A stretch of 64,000 bases of DNA from Amycolatopsis sp. 195334CR (GTDB lineage Bacteria > Actinomycetota > Actinomycetes > Mycobacteriales > Pseudonocardiaceae). Within the stretch, counting starts at the first letter, position 1; every line of letters starts with the position of its first letter. Below the pieces are notes generated by a model, which was not told the origin of the DNA, ran no database searches, and worked only from the letters and a program-made list of their open reading frames with translations. Below, piece by piece: positions 25,875-34,537 of the stretch. The stretch covers positions 1,302,001 through 1,366,000 of the forward strand of contig NZ_JAFJMJ010000001.1 in assembly GCF_017309385.1 (NCBI RefSeq). The letters are read 5' to 3'. A program made the translations under genes and the position numbers.

Positions 25875-27677
25875 CTAGCTGGTCTTCTCCCACTCGCCGG
25901 CGTTCCACAGCGCACCGTTGTACGACTGCATGTACACCTTGTCGATGCCCCGGAAGCCCCACATGGACGGGGTCTGGAACAGCGGCAGCGTCGCATAGTT
26001 GTCCGCGATCGCCTTGTCGGCTTCCTGGTAGGCCTGCGTACCCTGCGCCTCGTCCGTCGCCGAGACCGCCTTGTCGAAGGCCGTCTTGATGTTCGGGTCG
26101 TTCAGGCTCTGGTAGTTCTGCGCCCCACCCTGGTCCTTCGGGATGTAGATGGACGGCTGCTCGGCCTTGAACGGCGCCGACGACCAGCCGAACAGGGCGA
26201 TGTCGTACTCACCCTTGTCCAGGTTCCCCTTGAGGAAGTTCGGGTCGGTCTGGTCGGTGATCTCGATGCCCGCGGCCTTGGCCTGGGCGATGATGATCTC
26301 GACGGTCTGCTTGCGGCGGTCGTTCTGGTTGTGCGTGATGGTGACCGAGAAGCGCTGGCCGTCCTTCGCGAAGATGCCGTCGGCACCCTTCACCCAGCCC
26401 GCGTCGGTCAGCGTCTTGGCCGCCACCTCGGCGCCCTTGCCCGCCTTGTCGCTGTAGAGGTCGACGTAGCCCTGCTCGCCCGGGTAGAAGACGATGCTGT
26501 TCAGCGGCTGCGCGTCGGCCTGGACCTCCTTGAGGAGCTTGTCCACGATCTCCTGGCGGTTGACCACCTCGAAGAACGCCTTGCGGGTCTCCTGCTTCTG
26601 GAAGATCGGCTTGGCGAAGTTCAGGTCGAGGTGCTCGAAGGTCAGCTGCGAGGCCGAACCGTAGGTCACGCCCTGCGAGGCGAGGCCCTTCATGGTGCCC
26701 GCCGCGGTGGCGTCCGGCTGGGTCGACGCCGCGACGTCGATCTCACCGTTCTGCAGCGCGGTGGCCATCGCCTTGGTGTCCTTCATGGCGCGGACGACGA
26801 TCTTCGCCGGGCCGCCCTTCTCGCCGATCCAGAGCGGGTTCTTCTCCAGGGTCACCGACTCCTGGTTGGCGTCGAAGGCGGTGATCTTGTAGGGCCCGGA
26901 GCCCGGCATGGTGGCCGGGTCGAAGTCCTTGAACTTGTTGGTCCAGTAGTCGCCGGCCTTCTTCAGCTCCTCGAGCGGGCTGCTGAGGGTCAGCTTGGTG
27001 ATGTCGGCGATGCCGGTCTGCTTCTCCACGATGTGCGCGGGCATCACCGCGGTGGAGTTGAACATGCCCTTGTAGTCGAGGTAGGGCTTCTCGAACTTGG
27101 CCTCGAAGGTCAGGTCGTCCTTGCAGGTGGCCTCGTTGACCAGGCTGTAGCCGGCCGAGGACGCGGAGTTGAAGACCGGCGTCTCGCCGTCCTTGACCTT
27201 GCCGCTGTGCGAGAGCCAGGCGAGGTAGAAGTCATCGCAGTCCCAGGCGTCGCCGTCGGACCACTTGACGCCGGGCTTGATCTTCCACTCGACGACCTGC
27301 GGCTCCTTCGAGGTGACCGTCCACGACTCGAGCACGTCGTTGTTGAGCAGCACCTTGTTGTTGCCGTCGAGCACGTCGGCACCGGAGAGCACCGTGGTCA
27401 GCACGTAGGTGTTGTACGAGCTGTTCGAGTCCGGCGTGTCGTTGTTGTACGCCGAGAAGCCCTGGTCGATGCCGACGATCACCTGGTCGCTGTTCGCCGC
27501 GGCGCCCAGCTTGAAGTTCTCGCCGCTCTGGGCCTTGCCCGTCGCCATACTTTTGATATCGGCGCTCGAGCCGGTGTTCGGGTCGCCACCCTCGTTGCCG
27601 CCGCCGCTGCACGCGCTCAACAGCAGCGCGGAGCCGGCGACCAGCGACAGGGCGGAGACTGCTTTGCTTCTCCTCAT
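25875..27677 (-). CDS. Peptide-type ABC transporter substrate-binding lipoprotein (copy 1)
   Basis: Captures substrate (peptide or related) outside the membrane for the adjacent permeases. 600 residues, SBP family 5. Signal peptide with lipobox LLSAC, acylated Cys23, then a Gly-rich linker. Motifs: KPGVKWSDGDAWDCDDF, NSTAVMPAHIVEKQTGI, PGSGPYKITAFD, FFEVVNRQEIVDKLL. A close copy lies next door (27997-29799): long stretches of the C-terminal half are identical, the N-terminal half is less so. The promoter and operator-like site are shared in sequence with copy 2. Confidence 0.93.
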   Translation of the reverse strand: MRRSKAVSALSLVAGSALLLSACSGGGNEGGDPNTGSSADIKSMATGKAQSGENFKLGAAANSDQVIVGIDQGFSAYNNDTPDSNSSYNTYVLTTVLSGADVLDGNNKVLLNNDVLESWTVTSKEPQVVEWKIKPGVKWSDGDAWDCDDFYLAWLSHSGKVKDGETPVFNSASSAGYSLVNEATCKDDLTFEAKFEKPYLDYKGMFNSTAVMPAHIVEKQTGIADITKLTLSSPLEELKKAGDYWTNKFKDFDPATMPGSGPYKITAFDANQESVTLEKNPLWIGEKGGPAKIVVRAMKDTKAMATALQNGEIDVAASTQPDATAAGTMKGLASQGVTYGSASQLTFEHLDLNFAKPIFQKQETRKAFFEVVNRQEIVDKLLKEVQADAQPLNSIVFYPGEQGYVDLYSDKAGKGAEVAAKTLTDAGWVKGADGIFAKDGQRFSVTITHNQNDRRKQTVEIIIAQAKAAGIEITDQTDPNFLKGNLDKGEYDIALFGWSSAPFKAEQPSIYIPKDQGGAQNYQSLNDPNIKTAFDKAVSATDEAQGTQAYQEADKAIADNYATLPLFQTPSMWGFRGIDKVYMQSYNGALWNAGEWEKTS

Positions 27678-27798
27678 TTACGTGTGCCCTCCTAGCACTG
27701 GGTCCCGGGGCATCGGACCTGGGGACCCACCCGCCCCGGATAGTTGAGCCGGAGCTTATGACACGCCAAGCAACACTCAATTGGCGCACTGCGGGTGC

Positions 27799-27860
27799 AC
27801 GCTAGAAAGCGCGGGCACGCGCGGTCACCAGTTACCGCGCGATCGTGACCAAAGGGTGAC
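27799..27860 (-). promoter_or_regulatory. Promoter and operator-like site of binding-protein copy 1
   Basis: On the minus strand: -35 TGACCG, 17-base spacer, -10 TAGCGT (27799-27827), with GTCACCCTTTGGTCAC upstream (27845-27860), an imperfect 6-bp inverted repeat around CTTT. The same arrangement precedes copy 2. The 319 bases between the two lipoprotein genes (27678-27996) contain only this promoter, a 115-base untranslated leader and the copy-2 terminator. Confidence 0.65.
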
Positions 27861-27935
27861 TTCCCACCAACGTCCGGAAATACAACGGTTACCACCCGGT
27901 ACCGACCGCGCAACGGACCTCACCCGGACGCAACA

Positions 27936-27961
27936 CGGGGCCGGGTGTTCGCCCGGCCCCG
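27936..27961 (-). terminator. Hairpin terminator after binding-protein copy 2
   Basis: Perfect 10-bp stem (CGGGGCCGGG and its complement) with a 6-base loop, 36 bases past the stop codon of copy 2, no U-tract. Confidence 0.75.
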
Positions 27962-27996
27962 CGCGGTGATCAATGATCACTCAGTCGTGCGTATAC

Positions 27997-29799
27997 CTAC
28001 TTGGTGACGGCCCACTCCCCGACGTTCCACAGGGCGCCGTTGTAGGACTGGTTGAACACCCTGTCGATACCGCGGAAGCCCCACATCGAGGGAGTTTGGA
28101 ACAGCGGGAGCGACGCATAATTTTCCGCGATGTACCGGTCCGCCTCGGCGAAGCCCTCCCGCGCGACGTTCTCGTCGGTGGCCGCGATCGCCTTGTCGTA
28201 CGCGGTCTTGATCCGCGGGTCGTTCAGGCTCTGGTAGTTCTGGTTGCCGCCCTGGTCCTTGGGCACGTAGATGGGCGGCTGCTCGGCCTTGAACGGGGCC
28301 GCCGACCAGCCGAACAGGGCGATGTCGTACTGGCCCTTGTCCAGGTTCCCCTTGAGGAAGTTGGGGTCGGTCTGGTCGGTGATCTCGATGCCCGCGGCCT
28401 TGGCCTGGGCGATGATGATCTCGACCGTCTGCTTGCGGCGGTCGTTGGTGTTGTGCGTGATCACCACGGAGAAGCGCTGGCCGTTCTTGGCGAAGATGCC
28501 GTCGGCGCCCTTCACCCAGCCCGCGTCGGTCAGCGTCTTGGCCGCGGCCTCGGCGCCCTTGCCGGCCTTGTCGCTGTAGACGTCGGCGTAGCCCTGCTCA
28601 CCGGGGTAGAACACCAGGCTGTTCAGCGGCTGGATGTCTGCCTGGACCTCCTTGAGCAGCTTGTCCACGATCTCCTGGCGGTTGACCACCTCGAAGAACG
28701 CCTTGCGCGTGGCCTCCTCCTGGAAGATCGGCTTGGCGAAGTTCAGGTCGAGGTGCTCGAACGACAGGCGCGGCGCCGAGCCGTACTTGACGCCCTGCGC
28801 GGCCAGGCTCTTGAGCGTGTTGGCCGCGGTGACGTCCGGCTGCACCGAGGAGGCGACGTCGATCTCGCCGTTCTGCAGCGCGGTGGCCATCGCCTTGGTG
28901 TCCGGGATGCCGCGGACGAGCACCTTCGCCGGGCCGCCCTTGGCGCCGATCCAGTGCGGGTTCTTCTCCAGGGTGACCGACTGCGCGTTCTGGTCGAAGG
29001 CGGTGATCATGTACGGCCCGGAGCCGGGCATGAGCGCCTTGTCGAAGTTCTTGAACTTGGTGTTCCAGAACTCGCCGACCTTTTTGAGGTCCTCGATGCT
29101 GCTCTGGAGGTTGAGCGTCTTGATGTCGGCGATGCCGGTGCCCTTCTCGACCACGTGCGCGGGCAGCACCGCGGTCGAGTTGAACATGCCCTTGTAGTCG
29201 AGGAACGGGCTGGCGAACTGGGCCTCGAAGGTCAGGTCGTCCTTGCAGACCGGGGCGCTGACCTTGTCGTAACCCGCGATCGAAGCCGACTGGAAGACCG
29301 GCGAGTCGCCGTCCTTGACCTGGTCGCTGTGCGAGAGCCAGGCGAGCCAGAAGTCGTCGCAGTCCCAGGCCTCGCCGTCGGACCACTTCACGCCCGGCTT
29401 GATCTTCCACTCGACGATCTGCGGGTCCTTGGACTTGACCGTCCACGACTCCAGCACGTCGGTGTTGAGCAGCACCTTGTTGTTGCCGTCCAGCACGTTC
29501 GCCCCGGCCAGCACCGAGGTCAGCACGAAGGTGTTGTACGAGCTGTTGGCGTCCGGGGTGTCGTTGTTGTACGCCGAGTACCCCTGGTCGATGGCCACCG
29601 TTACGGCATCGCTGGCCGGCGCGTCACCCAGCTTGAAGTTGTCGCCGGTCTGCGCCTTGCCGATGGCCATGCCCTTGATGTCCTCGGCCGAGCCGGTGTT
29701 CGGGTCACCGCCCTCGTCACCCCCGCCACCGCAGGCGCTCAGCACGAGCGCCGCGCCGGCGAACAACGAGATCGCCTGGACCGCTCTGGTTCTCCTCAT
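27997..29799 (-). CDS. Peptide-type ABC transporter substrate-binding lipoprotein (copy 2)
   Basis: 600 residues, exactly the length of copy 1 and collinear with it without gaps that I can see. Lipobox VLSAC, acylated Cys23. SBP family 5 motifs as in copy 1 (PGVKWSDGEAWDCDDFW, PGSGPYMITAFDQN, FFEVVNRQEIVDKLL). Differences concentrate in the N-terminal third and around residues 215-245 (LNLQSSIEDLKKVGEFW versus LTLSSPLEELKKAGDYW), so the two may differ in ligand or affinity. Own promoter, own terminator. Confidence 0.93.
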   Translation of the reverse strand: MRRTRAVQAISLFAGAALVLSACGGGGDEGGDPNTGSAEDIKGMAIGKAQTGDNFKLGDAPASDAVTVAIDQGYSAYNNDTPDANSSYNTFVLTSVLAGANVLDGNNKVLLNTDVLESWTVKSKDPQIVEWKIKPGVKWSDGEAWDCDDFWLAWLSHSDQVKDGDSPVFQSASIAGYDKVSAPVCKDDLTFEAQFASPFLDYKGMFNSTAVLPAHVVEKGTGIADIKTLNLQSSIEDLKKVGEFWNTKFKNFDKALMPGSGPYMITAFDQNAQSVTLEKNPHWIGAKGGPAKVLVRGIPDTKAMATALQNGEIDVASSVQPDVTAANTLKSLAAQGVKYGSAPRLSFEHLDLNFAKPIFQEEATRKAFFEVVNRQEIVDKLLKEVQADIQPLNSLVFYPGEQGYADVYSDKAGKGAEAAAKTLTDAGWVKGADGIFAKNGQRFSVVITHNTNDRRKQTVEIIIAQAKAAGIEITDQTDPNFLKGNLDKGQYDIALFGWSAAPFKAEQPPIYVPKDQGGNQNYQSLNDPRIKTAYDKAIAATDENVAREGFAEADRYIAENYASLPLFQTPSMWGFRGIDRVFNQSYNGALWNVGEWAVTK

Positions 29800-29854
29800 G
29801 TCGGTTGTGCCCTCCTAGCACCTGGCCGTGGCGATGGCCGCCGGCCGTTGGTGC

Positions 29855-29916
29855 ACGCTAGAAAGGCTCTGTGGCCCTGGTCATCAGTTGACCGGCGATC
29901 GTGACCAAAGGGTGAC
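29855..29916 (-). promoter_or_regulatory. Promoter and operator-like site of binding-protein copy 2
   Basis: -35 TGACCA, 17-base spacer, -10 TAGCGT (29855-29883), with the same GTCACCCTTTGGTCAC at 29901-29916. The words GGTGCACGCTAGAAAG and CGATCGTGACCAAAGGGTGAC (as read on the plus strand) are identical to those before copy 1 while the bases between them have drifted, marking them as functional. Confidence 0.65.
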
Positions 29917-29955
29917 GAGCGGAACAACCACGCAATTCACGCGCAACACGCGCGG

Positions 29956-31761
29956 TCAGTTGGTCCCGCGCGTCCAGTTCACCGCGTTGCCGAACGGCCC
30001 GGTCATCGGCGGGCCCGGGGTGACCCCGGAAACGCCCTTGCCGACGGCGAGCGTGTCCGACAGCTGGAACAGCGGGATCACCACGTTTCGCTGCCACAGC
30101 TGGGACTCCGTGCTCTCGATCAGCTCGCCCGGCGCGCTGGTTCCGGTGAGTGCCGACTCGATTCCGCTCTGCAGTCCCTGATCGCAGAACGCGGCCGGGT
30201 TCGGCGAGGATTCCGGAGTGGTCGGTGTGGTGCCGGGCTGGGTGGGGCGGCAGCCGAACTCGGACGCCAGGGTGAGCGCCGGATCGGTGCCCACCGCCTG
30301 CGGCACCACCGCCAGGTCCACCCCGACGCCGCCGTCGACCGGCGGGAGCGCGGTGCCGTCACCGGCCGGTTGCGCGAGCAGGTTCGAGAACAGTTCGCGC
30401 GGCTGCGGGTTGATCAGGCGCACGTCCACGCCGGCCGCGACCAGTTGCGAGGTCAGTTCCTTGGCAATGGTGGCGTACGGCTCCTGCTGGCCCGGCGAAG
30501 CGACCACAAGGGACAGTTGCCTGCCGTTGGAATCCCGCCAGGTTCCCGCATCCCGGGTGTAACCGGCGTTGGCGAGCAGTTCGCCCGCCTTCGCCGGGTC
30601 GGCGGTGGCGGGCGGGCCGCTGCCCGGGATGGTCGGCCGGTACCCGGCCACCGAGGGCGGGGTCAGCAGCGAATCGGCGCGCAGCGCGGCGGACGAACCG
30701 CCCTTGGTGCCCTCGTCGATCAGCTGGTTCCGGTCGAGCAGCGCGGCGATCGCGCCGCGCACGCGGTCGTCGGTGAGCTCGGGTCCGCTCGGCCGCAGCA
30801 GCACGCTGGCCAGCCGCGGTTTGGCCACGGTGTGCAACTGCACGGATTCGCCGAGTTCACCAAGCAGCTTGAGACCGGTGGAGTCGGTGCGGGACAACGA
30901 GAACTGCACGGTCCCGCTGCGCAGGGCGGCCGCGGTGCCCGCCTGATCGGCCCGTCGCAGCACCAACCGGTCGACCGCGGCCGGTTTCTCCCACCAGCGC
31001 TCGTTGCGCTCCAGGATGATCTCACCGCGGTCGCGGTCGAGCGTCTTGATCGAGAACGGACCGCCGTACGCGGGGAAGCCGCCTTCGAGCGCGGCCCGCC
31101 AGCCGCCGGGCGCGTCCTTGAACAGGTGCTGCGGCAGCAGTCCGCTGAACAAGGTCTTCCAGCCGGGGTAGGGCTTGGCGAAGGTGACCTCGACGCGCTT
31201 GCCGCCCTCGCGCGACTGGATGTCGGAGATCAGCCGGTAGCCCGCCGGGTCGACCACCCCCGGCTCCTCCTTCATCGCGTTGGCCAGGTAGGCGAAGTCC
31301 TCGGCGGCGATCGGCGCGCCGTCGGACCAGGACGCGTCCGGCCGGATGTCGTAGGCCACCACGAACGGCATTTCGGAGCTGACCTGCGCCGAGCCGGAGA
31401 TGACCTCGGCGGACTCCATCAGGTTCTCGTCCAGCTGCGGGATGCCCCCCGCGTCGGGCCGGAACACCGAGGGCAGCAGGAGCTCGGACAGCGCGGAGGT
31501 GACCGTCGAGGAGTCGGCGAGGTTGTGCGGGTTGTACCCGCCCACGATGTCGTCGACGCCGATGACGATCTGCGACGGCGTTTTCCCCGGTGGCGTGGAC
31601 TCCTCGGCGACCGGTGTGCTCACCACCGGCGGTGGCGGGGTGTTGGTGCACCCGGCGAGCAGTGCGGCGGCGAGCAGCCCGACGGCGCCCAGCCTCGGCC
31701 GGCGCCCGCCGGTTTCGCCCCTCACCCGCAACTGCTCGCCTCTCGGTAGCTGGACCGCCAT
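29956..31761 (-). CDS. lpqW: LpqW-like lipoprotein (SBP family 5 fold)
   Basis: 601 residues from ATG 31761 (GTG 31725 would give a more usual 26-residue signal). Lipobox LLAGC, acylated Cys38. The body is an SBP-5 peptide-binding fold (PDASWSDGAPIAAEDFAYLA, FAKPYPGWKTLFSGLLPQHL, FPAYGGPFSIKTLDRDRGEIILERN) but divergent from the two transporter lipoproteins. It lies directly downstream of typA, as lpqW (Rv1166) does beside typA (Rv1165) in Mycobacterium tuberculosis; there LpqW steers phosphatidylinositol-mannoside/lipoarabinomannan synthesis rather than uptake. The name rests on synteny plus fold. Confidence 0.8.
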   Translation of the reverse strand: MAVQLPRGEQLRVRGETGGRRPRLGAVGLLAAALLAGCTNTPPPPVVSTPVAEESTPPGKTPSQIVIGVDDIVGGYNPHNLADSSTVTSALSELLLPSVFRPDAGGIPQLDENLMESAEVISGSAQVSSEMPFVVAYDIRPDASWSDGAPIAAEDFAYLANAMKEEPGVVDPAGYRLISDIQSREGGKRVEVTFAKPYPGWKTLFSGLLPQHLFKDAPGGWRAALEGGFPAYGGPFSIKTLDRDRGEIILERNERWWEKPAAVDRLVLRRADQAGTAAALRSGTVQFSLSRTDSTGLKLLGELGESVQLHTVAKPRLASVLLRPSGPELTDDRVRGAIAALLDRNQLIDEGTKGGSSAALRADSLLTPPSVAGYRPTIPGSGPPATADPAKAGELLANAGYTRDAGTWRDSNGRQLSLVVASPGQQEPYATIAKELTSQLVAAGVDVRLINPQPRELFSNLLAQPAGDGTALPPVDGGVGVDLAVVPQAVGTDPALTLASEFGCRPTQPGTTPTTPESSPNPAAFCDQGLQSGIESALTGTSAPGELIESTESQLWQRNVVIPLFQLSDTLAVGKGVSGVTPGPPMTGPFGNAVNWTRGTN

Positions 31762-31850
31762 GCTGCCATGGGCAGCGACTGGCACGACACCGGGTTTACG
31801 TCCCCCGGTAAGGGGACGCTCCAACCCCGGTGCCGGTTCCAGGTCCGGGC

Positions 31851-33776
31851 TCAGCCGCGGTTCTTGACCCGGTTGCGCTCCTTGGCCCTGGTGTTCACGT
31901 CCAGGATCACCTTGCGGATCCGGACCACCTCGGGCGCGACCTCCACGCACTCGTCGGCGGCGCAGAACTCCAGCGCCTCCTCCAGCCCCAGCTTGCGCGG
32001 GCGGGCCAGGCGCTCCAGCTCGTCACCGGTGGAGGAGCGCATGTTGGTGAGCTTCTTCTCCTTGGTGATGTTGATGTCGAGGTCCTCCGCACGCGGGTTC
32101 TCCCCGACCACCATGCCCTCGTAGACCTCGGCACCCGGCTCCACGAAGAAGGTGCCGCGGTCGGCCAGCTGGATCATCGCGTAGGCGGTGATCGGGCCGG
32201 ACCGGTCGGCGACCAGCGAGCCGCTGTGCCGGGTGCGGATCTCGCCCGCCCACGGCTGGTAGCCCTCGAACACGTGGTTGGCGATGCCGGTGCCGCGGGT
32301 CTCGGTGAGGAAGTCGGTGCGGAAGCCGATCAGGCCGCGGGCGGGCAGCACGTAGTCGAGCTTGATCCGGCCGGTGCCGTGCCCGCCCATGTGCTCCATC
32401 TTGCCCTTGCGCGCGGCCAGCAGCTGGGTGATCGAGCCGAGGTACTCCTCCGGCGCGTCGATCGACAGGCGCTCGAACGGCTCGTGCAGCTTGCCGTCGA
32501 TGGTCCGGGTGACCACCTGCGGCTTGCCGACGGTCAGCTCGAAGCCCTCGCGGCGCATCTGCTCGACCAGGATGGCCAGCGCCAGCTCACCGCGGCCCTG
32601 GACCTCCCAGGTGTCCGGGCGCTCGGTGGGCAGCACGCGGATGCTGACGTTACCGATCAGCTCGGCGTCGAGGCGGGCCTTGACCAGCCGCGCGGTGACC
32701 TTGTCGCCGCCGTTGCGCCCGGCCAGCGGCGAGGTGTTCACGCCGATGGTCATCGAGATGGCCGGCTCGTCGACGGTGATCCGGGGCAGCGCCTCCGGGT
32801 CGTCCACGTCGGCGAGGGTGTCGCCGATGGTGATGTCCGGGATGCCCGCGATGGCGACCAGCTCGCCGGCGCTGGCCTCGGTGGCCGGGACGCGGGTGAG
32901 GGCCTCGGTGACCAGCAGCTCGGAGATGCGCACGGACTGCACCGAGCCGTCCTCGCGCAGCCAGGCCACGGTCTGGCCCTTGCGCAGCTTGCCCGAGTGG
33001 ATGCGGATCAGCGCGATGCGGCCGAGGAAGTTCGACGCGTCGAGGTTGGTGACCAGCGCGCGCAGCGGGCCGTCCGGGTCGGCGACCGGGGCGGGCACGT
33101 GGTGCAGCAGGGTCTCGAACAGCGGGTCCAGGTTCTCGCTCTCGGGCAGGCCGCCGTCGGCGGGCTGCTCCAGGCTGGCCTTGCCCGCCCGGGCCGAGGC
33201 GTAGACGACCGGGAGGTCGAGGACCGCGTCGAGGTCGGCGTCCTCGATGTCACCGGCCAGGTCGAGCAGCAGGTCGTGGGTCTCCTCGACCACCTCGGCG
33301 ATGCGCGCGTCCGGGCGGTCCACCTTGTTGACCACCAGGATCACCGGCAGGCCGGCTTCGAGCGTCTTGCGCAGCACGAACCGCGTCTGCGGGAGCGGGC
33401 CCTCGCTGGCGTCGACCAGCAGCACCACGCCGTCGACCATGGCCAGGCCGCGCTCGACCTCACCACCGAAGTCGGCGTGGCCGGGGGTGTCGATGACGTT
33501 GATGGTCACCGGCCCGTCCGCGGTCTGGCGCCGGATCGAGGTGTTCTTGGCGAGAATGGTGATGCCCTTCTCGCGTTCGAGCTCGCCGGAGTCCATCACC
33601 CGGTCGACCATCTCGGCCCGTTCGGCGAACGCGCCGGACTGGCGGAGCATGGCGTCGACCAGGGTGGTCTTGCCGTGGTCCACGTGTGCGACGATGGCGA
33701 CGTTGCGCAGGTCGGGCCGGGTCCGGCCGGACGTCTCGCGGTCGGCTCCGGCGGCGATGACACTGGCTGCGGGCAC
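31851..33776 (-). CDS. typA: Ribosome-associated GTPase TypA/BipA
   Basis: Translational GTPase that binds ribosomes, aiding assembly and stress adaptation. 641 residues. G-domain motifs: AHVDHGKTTLV (G1), DTPGHADFGGEVERGL (G3), VNKVDRPDARI (G4), SARAG (G5); then EF-G-like domains and the BipA-specific C-terminus (GSLVADRSGPITAYAMIQLADRG; VEPGAEVYEGMVVGENPR). GTG 33776 selected because CAGGAGC is at optimal distance; a longer ATG/GTG extension to 33848 lacks a ribosome site. Confidence 0.96.
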   Translation of the reverse strand: MPAASVIAAGADRETSGRTRPDLRNVAIVAHVDHGKTTLVDAMLRQSGAFAERAEMVDRVMDSGELEREKGITILAKNTSIRRQTADGPVTINVIDTPGHADFGGEVERGLAMVDGVVLLVDASEGPLPQTRFVLRKTLEAGLPVILVVNKVDRPDARIAEVVEETHDLLLDLAGDIEDADLDAVLDLPVVYASARAGKASLEQPADGGLPESENLDPLFETLLHHVPAPVADPDGPLRALVTNLDASNFLGRIALIRIHSGKLRKGQTVAWLREDGSVQSVRISELLVTEALTRVPATEASAGELVAIAGIPDITIGDTLADVDDPEALPRITVDEPAISMTIGVNTSPLAGRNGGDKVTARLVKARLDAELIGNVSIRVLPTERPDTWEVQGRGELALAILVEQMRREGFELTVGKPQVVTRTIDGKLHEPFERLSIDAPEEYLGSITQLLAARKGKMEHMGGHGTGRIKLDYVLPARGLIGFRTDFLTETRGTGIANHVFEGYQPWAGEIRTRHSGSLVADRSGPITAYAMIQLADRGTFFVEPGAEVYEGMVVGENPRAEDLDINITKEKKLTNMRSSTGDELERLARPRKLGLEEALEFCAADECVEVAPEVVRIRKVILDVNTRAKERNRVKNRG

Positions 33777-33926
33777 GCTCGAGCTCCTGATACTTCGGAA
33801 TTGGGGTGGCCGACCGCGGATACCCGTGTTGGAATCGATCCAAGGCACGCGCGAGAGCGGCGCTGGTCATACGCGATCACGAACAGGATACCTGCCGTGT
33901 CCCTGTGACCAGGGCCACGCCCCAAG

Positions 33927-33945
33927 ATCGGTTAGCCTCACCTAA
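33927..33945 (+). promoter_or_regulatory. IdeR/DtxR-type iron box
   Basis: The 19-mer ATCGGTTAGCCTCACCTAA agrees with the DtxR/IdeR consensus palindrome at 16 of 19 positions. It sits 35 bases before the start of the small Cys-rich gene and overlaps a -10-like TAACCT (33943-33948), the arrangement expected for iron-dependent repression. The divergent typA start is 150 bases away. Confidence 0.7.
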
Positions 33946-33980
33946 CCTGAGGAGCTGGAACCAGGCGGGTAGGAGTGTGC

Positions 33981-34136
33981 GTGGGCAAGAAGAAGCACGG
34001 TGACGATCCACGAGCGCTCGTGCGCAAGTGGATGAAGGCGGGCAAGGTCAAGAAGAAGTGCTGCCGGTCCAAATCCCGGTGCAAGAAATGCCCGGTGCTC
34101 GCGCTGAAGAAGGCGAAGACGAAAGTCGCCGCCTGA
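33981..34136 (+). CDS. Small Cys/Lys-rich basic protein, 51 residues
   Basis: GTG start behind AGGAG (33971-33975). The protein is strongly basic with a compact cysteine cluster: KKKCCRSKSRCKKCPVL, four Cys in twelve residues, followed by a Lys-rich tail. The spacing CC-x5-C-x2-C could hold a metal or Fe-S centre or a zinc ribbon half; I do not recognise a characterised family. The iron box upstream suggests expression when iron is scarce. Coding status is supported by the ribosome site, the codon bias and the tight position before the convergent YciI gene. Confidence 0.8.
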   Translation: MGKKKHGDDPRALVRKWMKAGKVKKKCCRSKSRCKKCPVLALKKAKTKVAA

Positions 34137-34154
34137 TTCCGCCGGTCGGTGTTT

Positions 34155-34454
34155 TCAGTGCGCGATGGCCTCGTTCACGAGGTGCAGCTCGTGGGCGGTC
34201 CTGGTGGCGGAGAATTCGATCACCTCGTAGGTGGCCAGGTGCTGCAGCGCGAAGGGATCGGTGGCCAGGATCGCGTCGAGTTTGCCGCGGGGCATGGGGC
34301 GCGTGATGATCACGCCGCCGACGCGGGGATTCCGCCTGCCCGAGGCGAGGAAATGCTGGCTCTCGTAGTGCCGGGTCAGCCATTCGGCGTGGTCGGCCAG
34401 CGCGTAGTCGATTTCTTCCAGCGGTGCGGTGTAGTTCACCAGGACGACATACAT
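34155..34454 (-). CDS. YciI-family protein
   Basis: 99 residues, dimeric alpha/beta-barrel fold related to muconolactone isomerase. The family features are present: MYVVLVNYTAPLEEID, the His in DYALADHAEWLTRHY, SGRRNPRVGGVIITR and the late DPFALQHLATYEVIEF. Enzymatic role unproven for the family. Convergent with the small Cys-rich gene and divergent from trpS, with a 17-bp palindrome just upstream. Confidence 0.92.
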   Translation of the reverse strand: MYVVLVNYTAPLEEIDYALADHAEWLTRHYESQHFLASGRRNPRVGGVIITRPMPRGKLDAILATDPFALQHLATYEVIEFSATRTAHELHLVNEAIAH

Positions 34455-34481
34455 CCGTTCAAGGTAACTCCGCTCCGGCGC

Positions 34482-34498
34482 GGTGAACCAGGTTCACC
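34482..34498. promoter_or_regulatory. 17-bp perfect palindrome, operator-like
   Basis: GGTGAACC-A-GGTTCACC, 28 bases upstream of the YciI start and just upstream of the predicted trpS leader promoter (-10 TAGCAT at 34525-34530). The position between divergent promoters suggests a regulator site for one or both genes; no regulator gene is adjacent. Confidence 0.6.
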
Positions 34499-34537
34499 AC
34501 CTGGTCGATGCGGGTCTGATCCCTTAGCATGGTCGCT

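Noticed and set aside
27973..29904. 643-residue plus-strand frame opposite binding-protein copy 2 (and a similar one opposite copy 1)
   Set aside because: Mirror of the lipoprotein genes; Leu/Val/Asp-Arg-rich without domains. Both copies have it only because they are duplicates.
32362..33204. Frames opposite typA
   Set aside because: Ser/Arg-rich antisense translation; TypA is unambiguous.
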